6,675 nt of DNA, taken from the NCBI GenBank assembly GCA_903913355.1, contig CAIWKU010000065.1, forward strand, positions 1-6,675, written 5' to 3'. The position numbers and the translations under genes were made by a program. The notes beneath the pieces were generated by a model. It saw only the letters and a list, made by a program, of their open reading frames with translations, searched no databases and was not told the origin of the DNA. This document shows, piece after piece, positions 1 through 5,877 of the stretch (position 1 is its first letter; every line of letters begins with the position of its first letter). Origin of the DNA: an uncultured Bacteroidota bacterium (lineage in GTDB: Bacteria > Bacteroidota > Bacteroidia > Chitinophagales > Chitinophagaceae).

Positions 1-641
1 TGTTTCTTTTTGAAACCAATGTTGGCGCAGGCTTGCCGGTAATTGGCACTTTGAATGACTTGCTAAGAAGCGGTGATAAAGTAAATAAAATACAAGCGGT
101 TCTTTCTGGCACATTAAATTTTGTATTTAATAACTATGATGCGAGTAGGCCATTTGCAGAAGTAGTGAGGCAGGCACAACAGGAAGGTTACACCGAGCCT
201 GACCCGCGGTTAGATCTGGGTGGCACTGATGTGATGCGTAAGATCATGATTCTTGCCCGTGAATCGGGTCAGCAACTGGAAATGGAGGATATCAGCAATG
301 AATATTTTTTGCCGGCAGCTTGCTTTGAAGGAACTGTGGAAGACTTTTATTCAGAAATGGCGAGGCAGGAATCGCATTTTAAAAAAATTTATGAAGAAGC
401 CATTAGTAAAAATTGTAAGCTGAAATTTGTAGCCACTTATGAAAATGGGAAAGCTTCGGTTGGATTGAGACATATTCCAGCGGAGTCAGATTTTTATCAT
501 TTATATGGAAAGGATAACCTTGTTTTGTTTTATACTGAGCGTTATCCCGAACAACCTTTAGTAATTAAAGGAGCCGGAGCCGGAGCCGATGTAACGGCTT
601 CTGGGGTATTTGCGGATATGATACGGGTAGCAAGGGTTTAA
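1..641 (+). CDS. thrA: Homoserine dehydrogenase, C-terminal part (probably of bifunctional aspartokinase/homoserine dehydrogenase, ThrA type); 5' end outside window
   Basis: The reading frame is open from base 3 to the stop at 639-641, giving 212 visible residues. It reduces aspartate semialdehyde to homoserine, the branch point to threonine and methionine, in the cytoplasm. The fragment opens with the ETNVGAGLPVI block, followed by the LSGTLNFVF core and YTEPDPRLDLGGTDVMRK. That last block holds the family's catalytic aspartate (codon 228-230) and lysine (codon 240-242) spaced D-x-x-x-K. It ends with the GAGAGADVTASGVFAD block near the C-terminus. These blocks, and the end shortly after them with no ACT domain, match the E. 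coli ThrA-type dehydrogenase half rather than the monofunctional enzyme with a C-terminal ACT domain. That an aspartokinase half lies upstream is inference from the family. A TTG at 33 could be mistaken for a start, but the conserved block begins before it. Homoserine kinase follows after 34 bases, so co-transcription is likely. Any leader or attenuator would lie outside the window. Confidence 0.93.
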   Translation, partial: FLFETNVGAGLPVIGTLNDLLRSGDKVNKIQAVLSGTLNFVFNNYDASRPFAEVVRQAQQEGYTEPDPRLDLGGTDVMRKIMILARESGQQLEMEDISNEYFLPAACFEGTVEDFYSEMARQESHFKKIYEEAISKNCKLKFVATYENGKASVGLRHIPAESDFYHLYGKDNLVLFYTERYPEQPLVIKGAGAGADVTASGVFADMIRVARV

Positions 642-675
642 AGAGAAATCAAAATAATGTAATAAAGTATTGTGT

Positions 676-1608
676 ATGGCATTAGATAAAATTATCAGGA
701 TTCATTCTCCGGCAACAGTAGCAAATATGGTTTGCGGCTTCGATATTTTGGGTTTTGCCGTAAACGAGCCTTATGATGAAATGCGTATTCGTTTTACAGA
801 TTCACCGGGTATTAGCATTGTAAATGAAGATGACTATCAGTTGCCTACACAACCCGAAAAAAATGTGGCAGGAGCAGCTTTATTGGCTCTGATGGAAGAA
901 TTGGATGCTCCTATTGGGTTTGAACTTTCTATTTGTAAGCAGATTAAGCCGGGAAGTGGTGTAGGCTCAAGTGCTGCAAGCGCTGCCGGAGCAGTAGTGG
1001 CCGCAAATCGTTTATTACAGGATCGGTTTTCAAAAGAAGACCTGGTTCGTTTTGCGATGAATGGAGAAAAATTGGCTTCAGGAGTTAAACATGCAGATAA
1101 TATTGCACCCTGTATTTATGGCGGAGTTACTTTGATCCGATCCATTTTCCCATTGGATATTATAGCATTAACTGCCCCGCCTTTGTATGTAACAATAGTA
1201 CATCCACAAATTGAAGTTCGTACATCTGATGCAAGGGGTATTTTAAAGCAACAGGTGTTACTGAAAGATGCGATCAGGCAATGGGGAAATATTGCGGGAT
1301 TAGTAGCGGGCCTTTTGCAGTCTGACTATGAATTGATTGGCCGTTCGTTGGAAGATGTTTTAATTGAACCTGTTCGGAGCATTTTAATCCCGGGTTTTGA
1401 TAAAGTAAAAAAATTCAGTAAGGAGGCTGGTGCATTGGGTGGCGGTATCTCGGGTTCAGGACCTTCAATTTTTATGTTAAGTGAAAATGAAACCACCGCA
1501 AGAGAAGTAGAAAAACAAATGAAGGAAGTGTATGAAAGCTTATCTCTTGCTTACCATACTTATGTAACAACGATTAATCAATCCGGAGTAACTTTTGTTG
1601 AAGAGTAA
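676..1608 (+). CDS. thrB: Homoserine kinase (GHMP family)
   Basis: It phosphorylates homoserine with ATP to O-phosphohomoserine, the substrate of threonine synthase encoded next door. From ATG 676 the protein is 310 residues, the same as E. coli ThrB. It has the three GHMP blocks: the N-terminal SPATVANMVCGFDILGFAV substrate block (about residues 11-29), the glycine/serine-rich ATP loop PGSGVGSS (residues 92-99), and the C-terminal GGGISGSGPS block (about 255-264). The HADNIAPCIYGG stretch also matches the family. A TTG at 670 could add two residues (Met-Cys), but ATG 676 begins at the usual place relative to the first conserved block. No Shine-Dalgarno site is visible; the upstream stretch is A-rich, as is common in Bacteroidota. 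It lies between the homoserine dehydrogenase gene (34-base gap) and threonine synthase (69-base gap), completing a thrABC order. Confidence 0.96.
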   Translation: MALDKIIRIHSPATVANMVCGFDILGFAVNEPYDEMRIRFTDSPGISIVNEDDYQLPTQPEKNVAGAALLALMEELDAPIGFELSICKQIKPGSGVGSSAASAAGAVVAANRLLQDRFSKEDLVRFAMNGEKLASGVKHADNIAPCIYGGVTLIRSIFPLDIIALTAPPLYVTIVHPQIEVRTSDARGILKQQVLLKDAIRQWGNIAGLVAGLLQSDYELIGRSLEDVLIEPVRSILIPGFDKVKKFSKEAGALGGGISGSGPSIFMLSENETTAREVEKQMKEVYESLSLAYHTYVTTINQSGVTFVEE

Positions 1609-1677
1609 TATTGTACTGAATAAACCATCAGCGCAACCTCTCATCTGCAGTTCTCTACTTTAAAAGAGTATATTAAA

Positions 1678-2976
1678 ATGAATTACTATAGCCTGAACAA
1701 ATCTGCACCCATAGTCAGCTTCCGGGAAGCCACAATACAAGGCCAGGCACCCGATAAAGGATTGTATTTCCCCGAACGGATCCCTTCAGTTGATTATACA
1801 TTGATAAAGGATATTGAAAATTATTCTAAAGAAGAACTTGCTTTCCGTGTAATGCAGCCCTATATCGGTAATGCAATTGATGAAACGAATCTTTACCGGA
1901 TTATATCAGAAACCATTGATTTCCCATTTCCTTTAGTGCCAGTAACGGAAAATATATATTCTCTCGAATTATTTCATGGGCCTACGCTTGCTTTTAAAGA
2001 TGTGGGCGCCAGATTTATGAGTCGCTGTCTTGGCTATTTTTCAAAAGAGCAAAAAGATACCATAACTGTTCTGGTAGCAACCTCAGGAGATACCGGAGGC
2101 GCAGTAGCAAACGGGTTTTTGGGAGTAGATGGGGTTGAAGTCATCATCTTATATCCTTCTGGTAAAGTGAGTCCCGTTCAGGAACTACAACTTACCACCT
2201 GCGGACAAAACATAACTGCCCTCGAAATAAATGGAAGCTTTGATGATTGCCAGGCAATGGTAAAGGATGCTTTTATGGATGCAGAGTTGAATAAAAAAAT
2301 GCAACTCACTTCTGCCAACTCAATCAATGTGGCGAGATGGTTACCACAACAACTGTATTATTTTTTTGCATACCAGCAGTGGCAACATAAAGAAAAACCA
2401 CCTGTCATTTCGGTACCCAGTGGCAATTTTGGCAATATCTGCGCAGGACTTCTTGCTCAGGTAAGCGGTCTTCCTATTACACATTTTATTGCAGCCTGTA
2501 ATGTAAATGATGCTGTGCCTGAATATTTGCGTAGTGGGAATTACCAATCTAAAAAACCAATCGCAACCATTTCCAATGCAATGGATGTAGGTAGCCCAAG
2601 TAATTTTGTACGTGTGATGGAAATGTTTCAACAGAGTTATCAAGCCATTCTTGAAAAGATATCCGGTTATACAGTTACAGATTCGATCACAAAGCAAACG
2701 ATTGCAGATATATACCAGCAATATGGTTATATCGCAGATCCACATGGCGCTGTGGCTTTTTATGCTTTGCAGGAATATTTACAACAATATCCGGGCTCTA
2801 AAGGTATTTTTCTGGAGACAGCCCATCCAGTTAAATTCCCGGACACTGTAGAATCGGTGATAGGTAAAACAATCGCAATCCCTGCATCTGCAAAACACTT
2901 GCTAGAAAAGAAAAAGGAGAGCATACTGATGACTGCTTCTTTTCAGGATTTAAAAGAATGGTTACTGAATAAATAA
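1678..2976 (+). CDS. thrC: Threonine synthase (PLP-dependent, short ThrC type)
   Basis: It converts O-phosphohomoserine and water to threonine and phosphate, the last step of the pathway. At 432 residues it is close to E. coli ThrC (428). The PLP-binding lysine is K107, within HGPTLAFKDVGARF, which is also the position of the lysine in the E. coli enzyme. The phosphate/cofactor loop ATSGDTGGAV lies at about residues 134-143, followed by the VEVIILYPSGKVSP and VPSGNFGNICAG blocks. The N-terminal NYYSLN...VSFREATIQG and GLYFPE segments are typical of this family, so ATG 1678 is secure. A weak purine stretch (AAAAGAG) ends about 9 bases upstream; otherwise no clear ribosome-binding site is visible. 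It is the last gene of the thr cluster and is followed by a hairpin that probably ends the transcript. A 134-codon opposite-strand open frame inside it (2341-2745) is a shadow. Confidence 0.97.
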   Translation: MNYYSLNKSAPIVSFREATIQGQAPDKGLYFPERIPSVDYTLIKDIENYSKEELAFRVMQPYIGNAIDETNLYRIISETIDFPFPLVPVTENIYSLELFHGPTLAFKDVGARFMSRCLGYFSKEQKDTITVLVATSGDTGGAVANGFLGVDGVEVIILYPSGKVSPVQELQLTTCGQNITALEINGSFDDCQAMVKDAFMDAELNKKMQLTSANSINVARWLPQQLYYFFAYQQWQHKEKPPVISVPSGNFGNICAGLLAQVSGLPITHFIAACNVNDAVPEYLRSGNYQSKKPIATISNAMDVGSPSNFVRVMEMFQQSYQAILEKISGYTVTDSITKQTIADIYQQYGYIADPHGAVAFYALQEYLQQYPGSKGIFLETAHPVKFPDTVESVIGKTIAIPASAKHLLEKKKESILMTASFQDLKEWLLNK

Positions 2977-2983
2977 AAACATT

Positions 2984-3039
2984 GCCATGTCTTTGCTTAG
3001 GTGTAAATTAATTTGCACACCAAGGCGCAAAGGCACGGT
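2984..3039. terminator. Imperfect long hairpin between convergent genes, probable bidirectional terminator
   Basis: Bases 2984-2996 (GCCATGTCTTTGC) pair with 3027-3039 (GCAAAGGCACGGT), 12 of 13 positions including two G-U pairs, with one A/C mismatch. Inside, GGTGT (3000-3004) pairs with ACACC (3017-3021) around an AT loop. On the plus strand the arm ends in TTTT (3039-3042). On the minus strand the structure is followed within a few bases by TTTTT (complement of 2975-2979). It lies between the stops of thrC (+) and the oxidoreductase (-), the expected place for a shared terminator. The right arm, with a CAAGG-CGCAAAGG-CA pattern, resembles dispersed CAAAGG-type intergenic repeats that I recall from Bacteroidota genomes. 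Termination is inferred from structure and position only. Confidence 0.55.
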
Positions 3040-3059
3040 TTTGGTTGTCGAAACGCAGC

Positions 3060-3092
3060 TAAGCTTTTAAAAAAGATATAAAACAAAGCTTA
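3060..3092. repeat. Short inverted repeat downstream of the oxidoreductase gene
   Basis: TAAGCTTT (3060-3067) and AAAGCTTA (3085-3092) form a perfect 8-bp stem with a 17-base A-rich loop, just past the stop of the minus-strand oxidoreductase gene. Each arm contains the self-complementary AAGCTT, so two copies give an inverted repeat easily. It may help end that transcript, but chance is a fair explanation. Confidence 0.25.
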
Positions 3093-3097
3093 CTTAG

Positions 3098-4408
3098 TTA
3101 AGAAAGTTTCCAGGGTTCCCGGATATTGGCTTTTACATATGCATTCGCATTTGCATCATTTTTGAATTGCTCTTTTTTGGGGTCCCATTCCAATGGTCTC
3201 TTCATCCAGTATGCGATATTGGCTAAACAGCAGACACTGCTGCTTCTATGGCCTGTCTCCACATCGCAAATGGGTTGTTTACCGCTTTTGATACAATCCA
3301 GCCAATCCTTATAATGGTTAGTGCTGTTATATACCCTAGGGGCATTCGCTTCAATATTCGCAATGGCAATATTTGCAGGGTTACTATCTAAATAATCACG
3401 ACTGATATCCAATGATCCTTTTTCGCCAATAAAACGGACGCCCCATCCTCTTCCAAAATTTTCATGTTTCATGACAATTCCATTCGCATATTCAAGGATA
3501 AGACCTCTTTTGGCTTCTGGATCTACAGGAGGGATTAGCCTTACCGGCCCTGTTCTGTCCATATCTAATCCCCATTGTGCTATATCAAACATATGTGCAC
3601 CCCAATCGCTCAATATACCACCACCATATTCCTTATAATTCCGCCAGTGAGGAAAGATATCCTGTTCAATGGGTGGAGAGAGTTCGCTGTGATAAGGCCG
3701 TACGATTGCCGGGCCAACCCATCCATCCCAGTTTAGATAATCGGGTACGGGCATACCGGGCAGGTCAAAAGGGATGGCAGGATCTCCCACACTCACCAAC
3801 ACTTCTTTTACCCTTCCAATATATCCATTGCGTACCAGGTCAACAGCTGTTCTGAACTTATCCCAGGAACGCTGCATACTACCTGTTTGCAGGATTACTT
3901 TATTTTTTTGCATAGCAGTTACCATAGCCCTGCCTTCTTCTATCGAATGGGCTAAAGGCTTTTCACAATACACATGTTTACCTGCATTAGCTGCCATAAT
4001 AGAACTTACCGCATGCCAATGATCGGGTGTAGCCACTACGATTGCATCAATATCTTTTCGCTGAAGCATTTCCCTGAAATCTCCATATCCTGTAAAGCCG
4101 GAGTATTTATCTTTTTGAGTAACTTCTGCATAAATTTTTTCGGATAGCAACTTAAAGGCTGCCAGTTTGGTTTTATCAACATCAGCACCCGCAACGGTTT
4201 GAGCAATATCTTTAAATGAGTTGACAAGGCTTTTCGCTTGTTTGCCGGTTCCAATAAAACCCAGGTTGATACGATCACTTGGGGCTAAAAAACCTTTACC
4301 CATAACAAATCGTGGGATAATGGTAAAAGCAACTGCAGCCTGCAGACCTTGTTTAACGAATTTTCTGCGGCTGTTGGAAGAATCTGTTGATTGGGGGTTC
4401 TTACTCAT
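3098..4408 (-). CDS. Gfo/Idh/MocA-family NAD(P)-dependent oxidoreductase with Tat signal peptide
   Basis: From ATG 4408 the protein is 436 residues. The N-terminus carries a near-perfect twin-arginine motif, SRRKFVK (residues 13-19), then a moderately hydrophobic stretch to about residue 36, so export to the periplasm by Tat with cofactor already bound is likely. A Rossmann cofactor site follows (GFIGTGKQA, residues 50-58). The family's CEKP motif has K150 in the active site, preceded by ATPDHWHAVSS. The C-terminal alpha/beta domain has GGGILSDWGAHMFD (262-275), where D268 and H272 give the D-x-x-x-H catalytic pattern. Members oxidise or reduce sugars, inositols or glycosides; the substrate cannot be read from this sequence. 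Some Tat-exported relatives in Bacteroidota act on glycosides through 3-keto intermediates or as GH109 glycosidases, but I see no decisive signature for either. The frame is open 42 codons further upstream to a TTG, but that stretch is unlike this family and the Tat motif sits correctly only from ATG 4408. The gene stands alone, divergent from msrBA. Confidence 0.9.
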   Translation of the reverse strand: MSKNPQSTDSSNSRRKFVKQGLQAAVAFTIIPRFVMGKGFLAPSDRINLGFIGTGKQAKSLVNSFKDIAQTVAGADVDKTKLAAFKLLSEKIYAEVTQKDKYSGFTGYGDFREMLQRKDIDAIVVATPDHWHAVSSIMAANAGKHVYCEKPLAHSIEEGRAMVTAMQKNKVILQTGSMQRSWDKFRTAVDLVRNGYIGRVKEVLVSVGDPAIPFDLPGMPVPDYLNWDGWVGPAIVRPYHSELSPPIEQDIFPHWRNYKEYGGGILSDWGAHMFDIAQWGLDMDRTGPVRLIPPVDPEAKRGLILEYANGIVMKHENFGRGWGVRFIGEKGSLDISRDYLDSNPANIAIANIEANAPRVYNSTNHYKDWLDCIKSGKQPICDVETGHRSSSVCCLANIAYWMKRPLEWDPKKEQFKNDANANAYVKANIREPWKLS

Positions 4409-4648
4409 GGCAAATAATCTTTGGTGCAATCGTTTAATGAATGAATAACCATAGAAATGTACAAATTTCCCGGGAAATAGAAAATTAGTTAACGTGAAAA
4501 GGGAGAATATCAGTTTTTCCCAATCGAAAACCAATGTATTTTACCGGTAGATAAACTATGTTTCCTGTTAAATGTTAAAAAAAATCAATTTTATTAGCAT
4601 CCGTAAGGCAGCATTCTATCGTACGTCTAACAGTTAAATCATCCAAAT
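4409..4648. promoter_or_regulatory. Divergent intergenic region driving the oxidoreductase (-) and msrBA (+)
   Basis: These 240 bases separate two genes read outward, so promoters for both must lie here. I see no exact match to the Bacteroidota promoter pattern (TTTG around -33, TAnnTTTG around -7). The closest plus-strand match is TATGTTTC at 4557-4564, one mismatch from the -7 element, without a clear upstream partner. The closest minus-strand match is the complement of CCAATGTA (4531-4538), also one mismatch. The region holds a perfect palindrome at 4465-4478, listed separately, and a 7-bp stem (GGGAGAA 4501-4507 with TTTTCCC 4515-4521, one G-U pair) that would fall in a long leader of the oxidoreductase transcript. 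Promoter placement is tentative. Confidence 0.45.
4465..4478. promoter_or_regulatory. Perfect 14-bp palindrome, candidate operator
   Basis: ATTTCCCGGGAAAT is its own reverse complement over 14 bases and is embedded in AT-rich intergenic DNA, 57-70 bases upstream of the oxidoreductase start and about 170 bases before msrB. Its position and symmetry suit binding of a dimeric regulator. No regulator gene is adjacent, and I cannot match it to a known operator. TGTACA (4458-4463) lies immediately beside it. Confidence 0.35.
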
Positions 4649-5197
4649 ATGTCAAATATTCGTATTTACTCTTTACTTTTTTTGATGGCAATGACTGTGT
4701 TTGGCCTAAGAAATGGCCAGGCACAAACCGGTTCAAAAAAATATCCTGATCCCCCTATTGCCTCAGCCAAAGCTATTTACCCAATGCAATTAACCGAAGC
4801 TCAATGGAAGGCTCGATTGACCCCTGAACAGTATTATATACTTAGGGAGGAAGGAACAGAAAGATCTTTTACAGGTAAATATGATCATTTCTATGAAAAA
4901 GGTACCTATTATTCAGCGGCTTCATTACAACCATTGTTTAGTTCAGAAACAAAATTTAATTCCGGAACCGGATGGCCCAGTTTTTATGCACCTATCAATC
5001 CGGATGCTGTAAGGTTGGTTAAAGACAATAGTTTTGGAGAAACCCGTTGGGCCGTGGTAGACAGTAAAAGTGGTTCGCATTTGGGTCATGTGTTTGATGA
5101 TGGTCCTGCCCCAACGGGTAAAAGATATTGTATGAATTCCGCTGCCTTGATTTTTGTACCCGAAGGAGGTAAGCCGCCTGTTTCTTCAAAAAATTAA
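4649..5197 (+). CDS. msrB: Peptide-methionine (R)-S-oxide reductase MsrB, exported, zinc-cysteine-less form
   Basis: It reduces the R-epimer of methionine sulfoxide in proteins. The protein has 182 residues. Residues 1-25 form a Sec signal peptide (hydrophobic core SLLFLMAMTVFGL, likely cut after GQA-25), with no lipobox, so the mature enzyme should be soluble in the periplasm. The MsrB domain runs from about residue 48 (LTEAQWKARLTPEQY) to 171. It shows GTERSFTGKY, the SGTGWPSF block (105-112), HLGHVFDDGP (144-153) and the catalytic RYCMNSAAL with C161. C161 is the only cysteine in the whole protein. The two CxxC zinc sites are replaced by S89/S92 and D138/S141, and the position that often holds the resolving cysteine before GWPSF is T107. 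Zinc-less MsrB forms are known, so this is probably active, with C161 reduced directly by a periplasmic thiol protein (inference). Start ATG 4649 gives a complete signal peptide; no Shine-Dalgarno site is visible. It is followed after 25 bases by msrA, so the two are probably one transcript. Confidence 0.95.
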   Translation: MSNIRIYSLLFLMAMTVFGLRNGQAQTGSKKYPDPPIASAKAIYPMQLTEAQWKARLTPEQYYILREEGTERSFTGKYDHFYEKGTYYSAASLQPLFSSETKFNSGTGWPSFYAPINPDAVRLVKDNSFGETRWAVVDSKSGSHLGHVFDDGPAPTGKRYCMNSAALIFVPEGGKPPVSSKN

Positions 5198-5222
5198 ATT
5201 AATAATTCAATATTCATAAAAT

Positions 5223-5855
5223 ATGAAAGCACTTATCACATTTTTTATATCCATTTTCTTTCTAAGCTCTTGCGTACAATCGCAGAATAGTAAGATTCCA
5301 TTACCGGAAAATCAGAAACCATCACCGAATGAAGCGGTTGCCACTTTTGGAGAAGGCTGTTTCTGGCATGCGGAAATTGTATTTCAAAGCCTGGTAGGGG
5401 TTCGTGATGCGGTATCCGGATATGCTGGTGGTTCGGTTAAGAATCCTGATTATGAAATGGTAGGTACTGGCAGAACAGGACATGCGGAGTCGGTTCAGGT
5501 GTATTACGATCCTTCAAAAATCTCTTATGAAACTTTAGTGGCTGCTTTTTTCGCCAGTATGGACCCGACAGAATTGAACAGACAGGGGAATGATGAAGGT
5601 ACACAATACAGATCTATTGCATTTTATAGGAATGAGAAAGAGAAACAGGTAATTGAATCAGCCATTAAGCAGGAACAAAAACATTATAAAGAAAAAATTG
5701 TTACGCAAGTGGTGCCTTTTACCCAGTTCTATCCGGCTGAAGCGTATCATCAGGAGTATATACATTTTCATCCTGATAACCGATATGTAGCCAATGTCTC
5801 TATTCCAGAGTTTTTGGAATTTAAGAAGAAATTTAAGGGGAATTATAAATACTAA
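5223..5855 (+). CDS. msrA: Peptide-methionine (S)-S-oxide reductase MsrA, lipoprotein, single-cysteine form
   Basis: It reduces the S-epimer of methionine sulfoxide, complementing MsrB upstream. The protein has 210 residues. The N-terminus is a lipoprotein signal with lipobox LSSC, cysteine 17 being the lipidation site, so the enzyme should be anchored in the envelope. The catalytic motif GCFW is at 45-48 (C46). E89 in GHAE, D124 and Y129 in NDEGTQYRS correspond, with a constant offset of five, to the E. coli active-site residues C51, E94, D129 and Y134 as I recall them. The YHQEYI block (about residues 175-180) is also present. Apart from C17, C46 is the only cysteine: the C-terminal resolving cysteines are absent, and the residue after GCFW is histidine rather than the cysteine seen in some relatives. 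It should therefore rely on an external reductant, or on glutaredoxin-like chemistry (inference). It starts 25 bases after msrB and ends 22 bases before the convergent hydrolase gene; no clear terminator is visible in that gap. Confidence 0.96.
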   Translation: MKALITFFISIFFLSSCVQSQNSKIPLPENQKPSPNEAVATFGEGCFWHAEIVFQSLVGVRDAVSGYAGGSVKNPDYEMVGTGRTGHAESVQVYYDPSKISYETLVAAFFASMDPTELNRQGNDEGTQYRSIAFYRNEKEKQVIESAIKQEQKHYKEKIVTQVVPFTQFYPAEAYHQEYIHFHPDNRYVANVSIPEFLEFKKKFKGNYKY

Positions 5856-5877
5856 CCAGGGTATCAATAAAATTCAC

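Noticed and set aside
568..588. Three tandem GGAGCC units near the end of the homoserine dehydrogenase gene
   Set aside because: They encode the family's conserved glycine/alanine stretch before DVTA, so the repeat follows from the protein sequence.
33..641. A self-contained short protein starting at the TTG at 33
   Set aside because: Conserved homoserine dehydrogenase sequence (ETNVGAGL) continues upstream in frame, so the gene is cut by the window edge rather than starting here.
1609..1677. Possible regulatory element between thrB and thrC
   Set aside because: Only weak, short self-complementarity (around TACTTTAAAAGAGTA) is present, with no leader peptide or recognisable riboswitch. It is probably a plain spacer.
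2341..2745. A 134-codon open frame on the minus strand inside thrC
   Set aside because: It lies wholly within a strongly conserved gene, and its cysteine/isoleucine/tyrosine-rich translation resembles no family I know. It is an antisense shadow.
3126..4448. Several plus-strand open frames of 62-92 codons and one minus-strand frame of 80 codons within or overlapping the oxidoreductase gene
   Set aside because: All overlap a well-supported gene in other frames and show no recognisable domain or translation signal.
4501..4521. GGGAGAA/TTTTCCC hairpin followed on the minus strand by TTTT, as a terminator or attenuator of the oxidoreductase
   Set aside because: The stem has only seven pairs including one G-U, and no leader peptide or alternative pairing is visible. 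It is mentioned within the intergenic entry only.
4409..4534. A 42-codon N-terminal extension of the oxidoreductase from a TTG at 4534
   Set aside because: It would bury the Tat motif more than 50 residues in. ATG 4408 puts SRRKFVK at residues 13-19 as expected, and the extension covers the likely promoter.
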